From JAPLJU01 sp036725345 (GTDB lineage: Bacteria > Desulfobacterota > Syntrophia > Syntrophales > UBA2192): a DNA stretch of 64,000 bases. The notes beneath the pieces were generated by a model. The model had not been told where the DNA came from, made no database searches, and worked only from the letters and a program-made list of their open reading frames with translations. The stretch covers positions 124,001-188,000 of the forward strand of contig DAIMEJ010000001.1 in the NCBI GenBank assembly GCA_036725345.1. The letters run 5' to 3'. A program made the translations under genes and the position numbers. Below, one piece after another: positions 17,951-26,175 of the stretch (positions are counted from its first letter, which is position 1; every line of letters starts with the position of its first letter).

Positions 17951-18619
17951 CTAGGGAAGGTAGTGAACGAGGCTCGATGCCCTGTCGATGATGAGATCGG
18001 CCCCGGCCTTGAGCAGCGGATCCGCCTGAGAGTAGCCCGTCAGGACGCCGATGGTGTAAGCCCCCACATCCTTCCCTGTCCGGATGTCCATGGGGTGATC
18101 ACCCACCATGGCGGCCTCTTCCGGCGCCGAATCCAGAACCTTCAGGGCATAGAGGATATGGTCCGGGTGGGGCTTTGCCCAGATGACCACCTCCCGGGTG
18201 ACGACGGCATCACAGAAAGAAAGAATGTCCGGAAAGACGACACGGACGGCGTTCCAGCAGTTGCGGGTCACGATGCCCGTGCTGATTTTCCTCTCCCTCA
18301 GTGTGCCGAGCATATCCCTCACATCCCCGAAGAGTTCTCCCGACTCTGCCCCCTCGATTTCGATGCGGGCAATCATCTCCAGGGCTTTTTCCCTGAAGGC
18401 CCTTCCGTGACCGGGTCGACGGCGGGAGATCAGCGCCTCGGCGGCCCCGATCATCTCGAGGACGAAAAGATCGCCCAGACCGTCCGTGGGTTCCCCGTAG
18501 TAGGTGGAGACGAGATTCAGCACGGACCGGCGCATTTCCATGAAGTCGATGTTGAGCCTGGCCAGTGTCCCGTCGAAATCGAACAGAACGGTTTTGAGTT
18601 GACGTTCGATTCTTTTCAT
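17951..18619 (-). CDS. HAD-superfamily phosphatase (phosphoglycolate-phosphatase-like)
   Basis: A 222-residue HAD subfamily IA hydrolase. Motif I with the nucleophilic Asp is VLFDFDGTLARLN (about residue 14), motif II VTRNC near 118, motif III AKPHPDHI near 148 with the Lys, and motif IV MVGDHPMDIRTGKD near 170. The long cap insertion (about 20-95) marks type C1. Substrate cannot be deduced; small phosphate esters are typical. It is the last of four minus-strand hydrolase-like genes from 20.6 to 17.9 kb. Confidence 0.85.
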   Translation of the reverse strand: MKRIERQLKTVLFDFDGTLARLNIDFMEMRRSVLNLVSTYYGEPTDGLGDLFVLEMIGAAEALISRRRPGHGRAFREKALEMIARIEIEGAESGELFGDVRDMLGTLRERKISTGIVTRNCWNAVRVVFPDILSFCDAVVTREVVIWAKPHPDHILYALKVLDSAPEEAAMVGDHPMDIRTGKDVGAYTIGVLTGYSQADPLLKAGADLIIDRASSLVHYLP

Positions 18620-18692
18620 GGTCTTTCGCCTTTTTCAGCCCGATGGCCGGCCGGCCCGGGGGACCCGGCAAACCTTTCCGCCCCTGTCATGG

Positions 18693-19556
18693 TCATGTTT
18701 TTCTGGTCTCTCCCGTGATGTAATTTTCAAATAGACGCTTCGTGACGACGCCGGCGGAGCCATTCTGGGGCGGGTTGAAGTCGAAGACCGTCCTGATGAA
18801 GTCCATGAGGATGTTCATCGTGGCCCCCCAGAGAATTTCTCTGCTCCCCGTCCGATCATGGTGTATCAGACAGGGGAAATCACGCAGCCTCTCCACGGGG
18901 CCTCTCATGGGGACGAAAGTCTCGACGGCGACGGTGCCGTAATTCTCGGCCAGAAAGAAGTCCCGAAGGGGGATCTCGACGACCTTTTCCACCTCCCAGT
19001 TGGGCCTGCAAGTCCATTCCCTTTTCACGAACCCCACGAGGGGGAAGATGCTCCGCCTGAACACGATGAGGTCCGTGGAAGGGAGCGCTCCCAGAAAGCG
19101 GACATTGAGGGGATTGAGCCTGACCTCTTCCCAGCTCTCCCTGAGGGCGTTCGTCAGAAAGAGCGACAGCGCCCGAAAGGTGTCCGGCGGTCTCGACTTT
19201 GCGTAAGTCAAAGGTTTCCCCTGCATGATCGACGTCAGGCCCGTCGAGACCAGGGGGGACAGGAGGGCGTCGATGGGGGGGTGCAGCATCCCGCCCGGAC
19301 AGCTCAGGTCACCGGGTTGAGGCACGCTGACCGACCGCTTGGTCAGCTGGAAAACAAACTCGCCCGGTTCTGCCGTCCGGGCCGTTTTGGCTTCCCGGTA
19401 ATAAAGAAGCACGAGGACCCCGGCGCCGCGCCAGTCATCCGCCCCTTCGCCCCGGTGAGCCTCAAGCTTCTCGGCGTAGTCGAGGGGTATCCGGCCCAGC
19501 CTTTCGACGATCAGATCCAGGATGTTTTCTTTTTCGGAGAGAATGGACAGATCCAT
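18693..19556 (-). CDS. Nudix hydrolase, CoA pyrophosphatase-like, with split Nudix box
   Basis: A 287-residue protein resembling Nudix CoA diphosphatases: FQLTKRSVSVPQPGDLSCPGG (about 69-89) matches the segment before the Nudix box, and ALRESWEEVRL (137-147) supplies the catalytic RExxEE helix. In the canonical box the Gly and the helix are about a dozen residues apart; here roughly 50 residues intervene. A comparable insertion is known in the mammalian peroxisomal CoA hydrolase NUDT19. The likely reaction is hydrolysis of CoA or acyl-CoA to phosphopantetheine derivatives, but substrate is unproven. It lies 73 bases upstream of the HAD gene on the same strand. Confidence 0.75.
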   Translation of the reverse strand: MDLSILSEKENILDLIVERLGRIPLDYAEKLEAHRGEGADDWRGAGVLVLLYYREAKTARTAEPGEFVFQLTKRSVSVPQPGDLSCPGGMLHPPIDALLSPLVSTGLTSIMQGKPLTYAKSRPPDTFRALSLFLTNALRESWEEVRLNPLNVRFLGALPSTDLIVFRRSIFPLVGFVKREWTCRPNWEVEKVVEIPLRDFFLAENYGTVAVETFVPMRGPVERLRDFPCLIHHDRTGSREILWGATMNILMDFIRTVFDFNPPQNGSAGVVTKRLFENYITGETRKT

Positions 19557-19616
19557 GATTTACCGCAGGGGGTTGCCCCCGCTCACCTCTCTACTACACC
19601 GCATCCCTTTCAGTTG

Positions 19617-20594
19617 TCAAAAAGAAGTCCCGCCCCTCAACACCTCTTCGATGTAACGTTCATACCAGCAGCCCATCGGGAAGGGGTCCAGAAAACCGCA
19701 GTGTCCCCCGTATCGCTGGAGGGAAAGCGTGAAATACCTGTTCCCGCTGAGGGCGTGGAAATCGTCCGCCGGGATGATCGGATCGTCCGCAGACGCGATG
19801 ACATGGGTGGGGACGGTGAGGTTACCGAAAAGGTCCCCGCACAACGTGTAGGTTTCGAAATATTCCCGGTGATCGCGGAAGGGGGAGTATCGGGGGATGA
19901 CGGCATCGGTTATTTCCATGCAGGTTGAATATCGCAGGACCTCGTCGAACTGATATCTGGAAGGGAAGAGGGCCTGCTTCTTCCTCAAAGACGTCTTCCA
20001 CTTTTTCACGAAATAACGGCGGTATATGGAAAGGCCGCTGTCGATGGCCAGGGTGGCGCGATGGGGGTTCAGGACAGGGCTGACGGCAAAAACGTGCGCG
20101 AGGCCCGGGATGGGCATGGCGGTGTGTCTCAGTGCGATTCTCAGGGCAAAGTTGCCTCCCAGGGAAAATCCGACGATCGTGCTGGGCCCGCCGTCTGAAA
20201 GTCCGGTGGTGACGCGGGCGGCATGGAATACCTCGTCGATCAGGGCGCTGTGAAAAAGGCCTTCGTTAAGGTGATGGCTGTCTCCGTGGTCCCTCAAATT
20301 GAGGCGAAAGATGTCAAAACCTCTGTCGAAGAGGTATCGCCCCGTGTGCCTGATGTAGGTTGAATCGGAGCTTCCTTCCCAGCCGTGAATGAGGAGCACG
20401 AACCCCCGGGGTTTCCTTCCGGGCCGGCGCGACAGATAGCCCAGCAGCCGGACGCCATCGCCGCCGTCAATGATCATTTCCGTGGCACAGTCGGCCATCG
20501 GGTTTTTGCCCATGGCCCTGAACCGGAGACTTGAAAAAATGCTCTGCAGGTGGGGATTTCTGGCCCAGGGTTTCGGTTTGAAGTGATCTTCCAT
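19617..20594 (-). CDS. Alpha/beta hydrolase, YheT family
   Basis: A 325-residue alpha/beta-fold hydrolase. The N-terminal KPWARNPHLQSIFSSL segment is diagnostic of the YheT/ABHD1-3 group. The oxyanion segment LLIHGWEGSSDS, the nucleophile elbow VGFSLGGNF (Ser about 143), the acid ASADDPIIP (about 270) and the His in YGGHCGF (about 298) complete the catalytic triad. Esterase or lipase activity on membrane lipids is typical of relatives; substrate unknown. The gene ends 60 bases before the Nudix gene start. Confidence 0.88.
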   Translation of the reverse strand: MEDHFKPKPWARNPHLQSIFSSLRFRAMGKNPMADCATEMIIDGGDGVRLLGYLSRRPGRKPRGFVLLIHGWEGSSDSTYIRHTGRYLFDRGFDIFRLNLRDHGDSHHLNEGLFHSALIDEVFHAARVTTGLSDGGPSTIVGFSLGGNFALRIALRHTAMPIPGLAHVFAVSPVLNPHRATLAIDSGLSIYRRYFVKKWKTSLRKKQALFPSRYQFDEVLRYSTCMEITDAVIPRYSPFRDHREYFETYTLCGDLFGNLTVPTHVIASADDPIIPADDFHALSGNRYFTLSLQRYGGHCGFLDPFPMGCWYERYIEEVLRGGTSF

Positions 20595-20616
20595 TCGAGG
20601 CAGCGGTTCGGTGCAT

Positions 20617-21297
20617 TTATCGACGATGGCCGACGGGGATCAGGTACAGGGGCCGGTGATCGACGGGAAGGCCGAGGGCCTTCTGGACCCGGTCATCGTG
20701 GAAAGCCCCCACGGGCACGGCACCCAGTCCGAGCGCCGTCGCCTGCAAAAGGATATTCTGTGCCGCATGGCCGGCCTCCATGGCGATGTAACGTTCGGCC
20801 CGCGGGCCGTATTTTCCCGCCGTTCTCTCATAAACAGCCGTCAGGACGATGACGGACGGCGCCTCGCGGGTGCACGCCTGTCCGAGAGCGGCGAGGCAGA
20901 GGTCCTTCAGCAGATTCCGGTCGGATAAACGGCTCATCTGATGCCGGGCGGGCAGGTAGTGGAATGATCCCTCCGCTGTGACCAGGTAGGTCTCCAGGGG
21001 GTAAAGAGCGCCGGCGGACGGTGCGGTCCGGCCCCCCCACTTTCTGGTCACGCCCTGCGCAGCCCATAGAAGCTGGGAAATCTCATGCGGAGTCAGGGGC
21101 TGGGAGGTGAAGTCCCTGGCGGACTCCCTCCGCAGGAGGGTCTCTTCCAGCGACAACTTGCCCGTCGAGACGGGCTTGGGGAGTTGAATGGTCTTTTCTT
21201 GATCCATCGCTGACACCGAGCCGGGCCCTCCGATGCCCATGACCATCATGATGGTGAGGCACAGTCCAATGAAAAAACAAACATCTCTGTTCTTCAT
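20617..21297 (-). CDS. SagB-type nitroreductase-like oxidoreductase with signal peptide
   Basis: About 226 residues from the ATG at 21297, which opens a good signal peptide (KNRDV, long hydrophobic run, VSA); an ATG at 21336 is an alternative, and neither has a clear ribosome site. The mature part is a flavin-dependent nitroreductase-fold domain of the SagB type: RRESARDFTSQPLTPHEISQLLWAAQG, then APSAGALYPLE and EAGHAAQNILLQATALGLGAVPVGAF. SagB relatives oxidise azolines in peptide natural products, but no precursor or cyclodehydratase is nearby, and exported stand-alone versions are of unknown role. Just 22 bases separate it from the YheT-like gene. Confidence 0.82.
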   Translation of the reverse strand: MKNRDVCFFIGLCLTIMMVMGIGGPGSVSAMDQEKTIQLPKPVSTGKLSLEETLLRRESARDFTSQPLTPHEISQLLWAAQGVTRKWGGRTAPSAGALYPLETYLVTAEGSFHYLPARHQMSRLSDRNLLKDLCLAALGQACTREAPSVIVLTAVYERTAGKYGPRAERYIAMEAGHAAQNILLQATALGLGAVPVGAFHDDRVQKALGLPVDHRPLYLIPVGHRR

Positions 21298-21370
21298 CAG
21301 TTTAAAAGCACGTCTTTTTTTAGAATAGCCTAACATAGTTGCGGTATATTTTTAACTTTTTTTCTGACCC

Positions 21371-21387
21371 GTTCTATTGTATAGAAC
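21371..21387. promoter_or_regulatory. Palindrome in a divergent intergenic region
   Basis: GTTCTAT-TGT-ATAGAAC is a perfect 7-bp inverted repeat in the gap between the divergently oriented nitroreductase and PGPGW genes. It could be an operator for either gene. There is no T-run on either side long enough to call it a terminator. Confidence 0.35.
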
Positions 21388-21435
21388 CCGGACGCCGTTT
21401 CCGGAGGTTCAGGAGCCGGGGTGTGTTGAGAAAAG

Positions 21436-21681
21436 ATGAAGAAAGTCTGGCGTTATATCATCGGCTGGTTTTTCGTTGTCCTGGGCATCATAGGCTGTTT
21501 CCTGCCCATTCTTCAGGGTATCCTGTTCATGGCCATCGGGTTTTTGATACTTGCGCCGGAGGTCCCTTTCATCCAACGGCTCCTTTTGAAGATGCGGAGC
21601 CGGTATCCGGAAGTTTTTAAAAAGGCGGAGGAATACAAGAAAAAAATCAAGGACCGATTCGGGGCAATGACGGGTTCCTGA
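21436..21681 (+). CDS. PGPGW-family small membrane protein
   Basis: An 81-residue protein with two hydrophobic helices (about 8-27 and 29-47) carrying the sequence GWFFVVLGIIGCFLPILQGILF, which resembles the putative PGPGW transmembrane family, followed by a charged helical tail (KKAEEYKKKIKDRF). No function is known for the family. It is a single gene, facing away from the nitroreductase and preceding the FG-GAP gene by 160 bases in which no other feature was seen. Confidence 0.65.
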   Translation: MKKVWRYIIGWFFVVLGIIGCFLPILQGILFMAIGFLILAPEVPFIQRLLLKMRSRYPEVFKKAEEYKKKIKDRFGAMTGS

Positions 21682-21841
21682 GTGGGGATGAGACCGTTGC
21701 TCGGTGCGCACCCCGCCGACCGTAAAAAATCTCGACCTGTTGCGACGGCTGGGGGAGAAGGCCTGACAGATCGCCCTTGAATTGCTTTCCTTTCGATGAT
21801 AGAAGGTGTCGTTCGAAATCGTTTCAAAATGAGGTCAAAAA

Positions 21842-23629
21842 ATGAATAAAAGCAATATGGTCATCACGGGACTGCTCCTGGTTGTGCTGCTGTTCAGCAC
21901 GACGGCGGCGGCACAGGTGAAGAAGGTCGCCGTTCTCCCCTTTCAGATGAACAGCCCGGAGAAACTGGATTACTTGAGGGACGGCGTCCTGGACATGCTC
22001 ATGTCCAGGATCGAGGTGTCGAACAAGATCGAAGTTGCGGGAAAACCCTCTGTTCTCGACGCCCTGGAAAAGGTGAAGAAAAAACAGCTGGCCGAACCGG
22101 ACGTTCTGATGATCGGTCAGGACCTTAAGGTCGACTATGTGGTCTGGGGCAGCATCACGAAAATAGGGGATAATGTCAGCCTGGACGGCAGGCTGCTGGA
22201 TGTGACGGCGAAAAAATCGGCCCTATCGGTCTTTGAGCAGTCCAGGGGGCTGAACGAGGTTATTCCAAAGGTCAACGATTTTGCCAGCAGGATCGACCAG
22301 CACATCCTCGGCGCCGTGCCGGCTTCTTTCGCCGCCCCCCCGGCGGCGCCTGTGAGCGTGCCGCCCGTCGGGGGAGCTGCGGTGCCGGGGGCAACGGCCG
22401 CCGCTTCTTCGGGCATGGCCGGCGTGCCGAAAACAGAGGCCGAGGTCATCTCGGGCATGCGGAAGGGCAGGGGGACATTCACCGCCGCCATCAACCCGGA
22501 TTTTATTCATTCGGGTCGGCCCGATGACAGACGGGGGTTCTGGATGAGCCCGAAGTACGCAACGGAGTTTCGGGGGATGGACATCGGGGATGTCAACAAG
22601 GACGGCCTCAATGAAGTCGTGCTCATCGACCTCAACAGTGTAATGATCTATCAGAAGAAGGGAAAAGAATTCATTCTGCTGAACAAGGTGGCCGGCAAGA
22701 AAAGCGACAAGTACCTGGCCGTCGACGTCGCCGACATCAACGGCAACGGCATCCCGGAGATTTTTGTGACGAATTACAACTATGACCACCTGGAGTCCTT
22801 TGTTCTGGAATACCAGGACGGGAAGTACATACAGATTGCCTCCAATCTGCGGTGGTTTATGCGGGTCCTCAGCGCGGGGGAAACCCCTGTCCTGATGGGC
22901 CAGGAGTTGTCGTTGGAAACAGCCGGACAGATGACGGGGAGTTTCATCACGGACTCACGAATGGCCTTCCAGAACCCGATTCACGAGGTGGTGTGGTCCG
23001 ATGGACAATACAGGGAAGGGCCCCGAATGAAAATACCGCAGGGGCTCCCGGTCTACGGCACGAGCATAGACGCGATTGAGCCGGGGAAACCCGAAAGGGT
23101 TTTGGTCCTGGATGATTTCGATTACCTGCGTGTGTATGAAAAGACGGAGAAACTCCTCGTCAAGCTCAATGTCTTCGGCGGGTCGTCGGAGTTTCTCTTC
23201 AAGAGCGACGAAACCTATGGCGGCAGCAATACCTACATCGAGATCCCGAAATCAGGCGGAACCCAGTTCACCACGACAGAGGATCAAATGCCCTACTACA
23301 TCAATCTCAGGATCGTGACCTATGACACCAATAAGGACGGCAAGAAGGAGTTGATCCTGGTAAAGAACCTGTCCGCCACCGGCACGGTGATGTCGAGGAT
23401 AAAGCTCTTTACGTCGAGCGAGGTCTACAATCTCGAGTGGGATGGGATCGGCTTCCTCGAAAACTGGAAGACGAGAAAAATCAACGGCTATGTGGCTGAC
23501 TATCAGGTCAAGGACATCGACAACGACGGGCAGGACGATATCGTCATGGCCCTCGTCCTTTCCGTCGGCGCGACCATCAAGACGAACAGCATCGTTGTCT
23601 CCTACAGGCTGATGGCCCCGCAGCCTTGA
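21842..23629 (+). CDS. Exported protein: TolB/CsgG-like N-domain plus FG-GAP/VCBS repeats
   Basis: A 595-residue exported protein. A signal peptide (residues 1-24, TTAAAQ) is followed by a domain (about 26-155) resembling the CsgG/TolB N-terminal fold used by lipoprotein-like secretion proteins (VAVLPFQMNSPEKLDYLRDGVLDML, then VDYVVWGSITKIG). A Pro/Ala-rich linker (about 160-200) leads to a C-terminal region with four Asp-rich calcium-binding-like loops of FG-GAP/VCBS type (DVNKDGLNEV near 249, DINGNGIPEI near 297, DTNKDGKKEL near 495, DIDNDGQDDI near 558). An envelope role is likely, but no specific function can be assigned. No operon partner; a tRNA follows closely. Confidence 0.78.
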   Translation: MNKSNMVITGLLLVVLLFSTTAAAQVKKVAVLPFQMNSPEKLDYLRDGVLDMLMSRIEVSNKIEVAGKPSVLDALEKVKKKQLAEPDVLMIGQDLKVDYVVWGSITKIGDNVSLDGRLLDVTAKKSALSVFEQSRGLNEVIPKVNDFASRIDQHILGAVPASFAAPPAAPVSVPPVGGAAVPGATAAASSGMAGVPKTEAEVISGMRKGRGTFTAAINPDFIHSGRPDDRRGFWMSPKYATEFRGMDIGDVNKDGLNEVVLIDLNSVMIYQKKGKEFILLNKVAGKKSDKYLAVDVADINGNGIPEIFVTNYNYDHLESFVLEYQDGKYIQIASNLRWFMRVLSAGETPVLMGQELSLETAGQMTGSFITDSRMAFQNPIHEVVWSDGQYREGPRMKIPQGLPVYGTSIDAIEPGKPERVLVLDDFDYLRVYEKTEKLLVKLNVFGGSSEFLFKSDETYGGSNTYIEIPKSGGTQFTTTEDQMPYYINLRIVTYDTNKDGKKELILVKNLSATGTVMSRIKLFTSSEVYNLEWDGIGFLENWKTRKINGYVADYQVKDIDNDGQDDIVMALVLSVGATIKTNSIVVSYRLMAPQP

Positions 23630-23652
23630 CAGGAGGGCCAATATATTATAAA
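23626..23652 (+). promoter_or_regulatory. Probable promoter of the CAT tRNA
   Basis: TTGACA at 23626-23631 overlaps the stop of the upstream gene, and TATAAA at 23647-23652 follows at a short 15-base spacing in an AT-rich stretch. Transcription would begin a few bases before the tRNA at 23664. Confidence 0.5.
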
Positions 23653-23663
23653 AAAATTTTTGC

Positions 23664-23740
23664 GGCGGTGTAGCTCAGTCGGTTAGAGCATGCGGCTCAT
23701 ATCCGCAGTGTCCGGGGTTCAAGTCCCTGCACCGCCACCA
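23664..23740 (+). tRNA. tRNA with CAT anticodon (elongator Met or Ile2)
   Basis: A 77-base cloverleaf with CCA encoded. The acceptor GGCGGTG pairs with CACCGCC, the D-stem is GCTC/GAGC, the anticodon stem TGCGG/CCGCA holds the loop CTCATAT (anticodon CAT), and the T-arm has loop TTCAAGT. It lacks initiator features. A CAT anticodon could read AUG (elongator Met) or AUA if lysidinylated by TilS, whose gene is at 58158-59588; sequence alone does not settle this. Confidence 0.95.
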
Positions 23741-23750
23741 AGGAAATCGA

Positions 23751-23780
23751 AAGGCCCGTTGTTTCAGCGGGTCTTTTTTT
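23751..23780 (+). terminator. Terminator after the CAT tRNA
   Basis: AAGGCCCG (23751-23758) pairs with CGGGTCTT (23768-23775, one G-U pair) followed by a run of seven T. It ends the tRNA transcript and separates it from the convergent ElyC-like gene. Confidence 0.8.
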
Positions 23781-23826
23781 GACAGGTCGCGCTGGGGAGG
23801 CCGGTGCCGGGCAGCCTTGGCACCCT

Positions 23827-24603
23827 TCAGGGCCGGGTGTCCCCGTCCGGAAGCAGACTTTTCAATCTGAGCCAGAGAATACCCAGGTATTCATGGGCGG
23901 CCATCTCCGTTTTGTTCAGAGCGCAGGGGTTCGGGAAAAACTTGCGGGGGCTCAACGGCTCATCCGCCCTGGTCAGCTGGCCCGTCGGGGCGGGTAAAGG
24001 CTTCATGCCCAGGTTCTGAAAGAGAAGAAGGGCCCGGGGCATGTGCGATGCCGAGGTCACGAGGACAAACTCACTTCCGCCGACGTGTTCCCGGATGAAA
24101 CGGGCCTGCTCCTCCGTGTCACGGGACCGATCTTCCCGGATGATGTCCGCTGCCGGAACGCCGAGGGATGCAGCGACACGGGCCATCGTGTCCGCTTCCG
24201 AAGCCTTTTGAAAGACCTTGCCGCCGGACAGAAGAAGCCTGCTGCCCGGCCGTTGCCTGTAGAGGACGATCCCCTCGGACAGGCGAACGACAGAGGTGCT
24301 TGACAGCTGGCCGGTTCCGGGAATTCGCTCATCGACCGACAGACCTCCGCCCAGGACGACGATCCAGGATGCCGATGAAGCGGCGGGCGCCGGAGGAGAA
24401 GAAACCTCCAGGGGACGGAGGGTCAGGTTCGATACGGGGTCGCAGCTGAAGAGGACCAGGAATGCCGTTCCGGCCAGCACCATCGCTTTGCCGGGCCGCT
24501 GCCGCCTCGTGAAGAGAAGGAAGGCCAGACCGATCACGAGACAGAGCGCGGATAGGGTCAGGGGGTAAAAGAAAGGCGTTATGATCTTTTTCACCAGAAA
24601 CAT
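23827..24603 (-). CDS. ElyC/SanA/YdcF (DUF218) family membrane protein
   Basis: A 258-residue protein with two N-terminal transmembrane helices (about 10-32 and 40-55) and a DUF218 domain: SWIVVLGGGLSVDERIPGTGQLSSTSVVRLSEGI, LLLSGGK, EDRSRDTEEQARF, VTSASHMPRAL. E. coli ElyC and SanA of this family affect envelope integrity and undecaprenyl-lipid use. It lies 32 bases downstream of the RelA/SpoT-domain gene and is probably co-transcribed with it. The substrate of the domain is unknown. Confidence 0.85.
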   Translation of the reverse strand: MFLVKKIITPFFYPLTLSALCLVIGLAFLLFTRRQRPGKAMVLAGTAFLVLFSCDPVSNLTLRPLEVSSPPAPAASSASWIVVLGGGLSVDERIPGTGQLSSTSVVRLSEGIVLYRQRPGSRLLLSGGKVFQKASEADTMARVAASLGVPAADIIREDRSRDTEEQARFIREHVGGSEFVLVTSASHMPRALLLFQNLGMKPLPAPTGQLTRADEPLSPRKFFPNPCALNKTEMAAHEYLGILWLRLKSLLPDGDTRP

Positions 24604-24635
24604 GGCATCACCTGTCCTTTGTCGTGGAATAGGCT

Positions 24636-25988
24636 TTACGGGGCAAGGTCATAGAGGGTTTCGGACGAGTCCTTCAGGGCCTTGTCGATGGTCTGACGTA
24701 TCTGATCGGATGAGTCCGCCCGGATGCGTTTCAGCACCTGCTCGAGGTAGCGGGCGGCCTCCAGGAGCGTTTCCTCTCTCCGGGGAATTTCCATGCCGTG
24801 AACGAGACGGTTCCTCAACTGACGGATGGATTCGATGGCCGAAAGCGTTCTCCCCGTGAAGAGTTTGAGCCTTTTCAGGGTCGCCGGGGTCGGTGTGATG
24901 ATCTTCCGGGAGTGTTCGAGACGTCGTTCGCGCATGAGCGCCCGGATGGTAATCTCAAAGGGGATCCAGCGGGACATGAAATGGCCGGCGGCTTTCCTGG
25001 CAGCCGCAGGGGGCTTCTCCCTGTTAATTCCGCCGGCGCCTTCCGATGCGCCCGCCAGCATGCGCGCTTGAGCGTAGACAGTGTAAAGGGCCGGCGTGTC
25101 GAGCAGGATGTTGTCTGTCAATTGCTCCGCGACGGGCGTCCTTTCAGTACCGGGGCTCAACGGGTTTAAATATTTACGCAACTTTGCCGGGCGATCCAGC
25201 CTGGCGAGCCGCAGAAAGTTGAGCAGGATGTCGGTGCGGCCCATAACGGGCTCGCGCTTCGGCTCCGCGGACCCGGAGCGGACCGCGTCATAAAGAAAAG
25301 CGGCCAACTGATAGGGGTTGGCAAAACGCCTCGCGCTTTCAATGACCCGCGTCTTGAGGGCCCTCTGCAGCCGCTCGAGGGCTATCTCCCCCGCGATGGT
25401 CAGACCGTTGAGTTCATCCAGTATGGCCAGTTCTTCCACTGAGAGGTTTCCGTATTGCGCTTTGTACACCAGATCGTGCTCGACCTCGGCCCAGGCATGC
25501 ATGAGGACGGAGGCCACCTGGATTTCAATCGGCGTTGCTGCGCAGTTTTTTTTGTCGGTCGGCAGCGTTTTTTTGTCCAGTCTCACATAATAGTGAGTCG
25601 CCGAATAACCGGTAAATTTTTTCTGGTATTTCTGATATGATCTGGGTTCGGAAGGGGATTGTCGAACCGTCTCGACCCTGAATCGGGAGCGGATGAAGTT
25701 ATCCGTCTCACCGCGGTCGCCGGGGAAGTAGAGGGCAATCCGCACGCCTGCAAGGTCCCGGATGTCGGCGTAAATGTCCTTCAACGATCTGTATCTTCGC
25801 GCGGCGTTTCTTTCTTCGACTTTGTCCTTGAGCCTTTCCGGCCGCTTGGGGCGATAGGTCACGATGGCCTTCACGCCGCTTTGCTGGAGACCCGTTTCAC
25901 ACTGTTCTGCGCATATTTTCGCCGTCTCGTGAAAAAGATGAAAATGTTTTTTGTAGTCGTCGAGAAATCGTTGAACGATGTCCATCAT
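24636..25988 (-). CDS. RelA/SpoT nucleotidyltransferase-domain protein with HEPN-like C-terminus
   Basis: About 450 residues. The N-terminal half carries a RelA/SpoT synthetase-type domain: YRPKRPERLKDKVEERN (about 45-62), SLKDIYADIRDLAGVRIALYF (about 68-88), GYSATHYYVRL (about 126), and IEIQVASVLMHAWAEVEHDL (about 153-172) with the Glu and Gln of the family. There is no HD hydrolase domain, no TGS and no ACT, so it is not RelA/SpoT itself. About 200 residues of unassigned helical sequence follow, ending in a segment with RQLRNRLVHG, a HEPN-like R-x4-H motif. The start at 25988 (or the next ATG, 25985) is chosen because GGGAAG precedes it. Product, if any, would be an alarmone or a modified nucleotide. 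Confidence 0.75.
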   Translation of the reverse strand: MMDIVQRFLDDYKKHFHLFHETAKICAEQCETGLQQSGVKAIVTYRPKRPERLKDKVEERNAARRYRSLKDIYADIRDLAGVRIALYFPGDRGETDNFIRSRFRVETVRQSPSEPRSYQKYQKKFTGYSATHYYVRLDKKTLPTDKKNCAATPIEIQVASVLMHAWAEVEHDLVYKAQYGNLSVEELAILDELNGLTIAGEIALERLQRALKTRVIESARRFANPYQLAAFLYDAVRSGSAEPKREPVMGRTDILLNFLRLARLDRPAKLRKYLNPLSPGTERTPVAEQLTDNILLDTPALYTVYAQARMLAGASEGAGGINREKPPAAARKAAGHFMSRWIPFEITIRALMRERRLEHSRKIITPTPATLKRLKLFTGRTLSAIESIRQLRNRLVHGMEIPRREETLLEAARYLEQVLKRIRADSSDQIRQTIDKALKDSSETLYDLAP

Positions 25989-26175
25989 GTCTTCCCGCCG
26001 GATTCCGCATGGGGAGGTTTGGCCAACCGATGACGCGTTTTCTAGCCCGCCGGGGCGTTTCAATAAGCCTTTTTTTAATGCAAATTATATCATCGAAGTC
26101 GGCAGAAAAGACAGCGTGTTTTTGGGGTGCGGCCCGCAGGGCCCCCCTTTGATTCGGCCGATGGAAGACGGGGAT

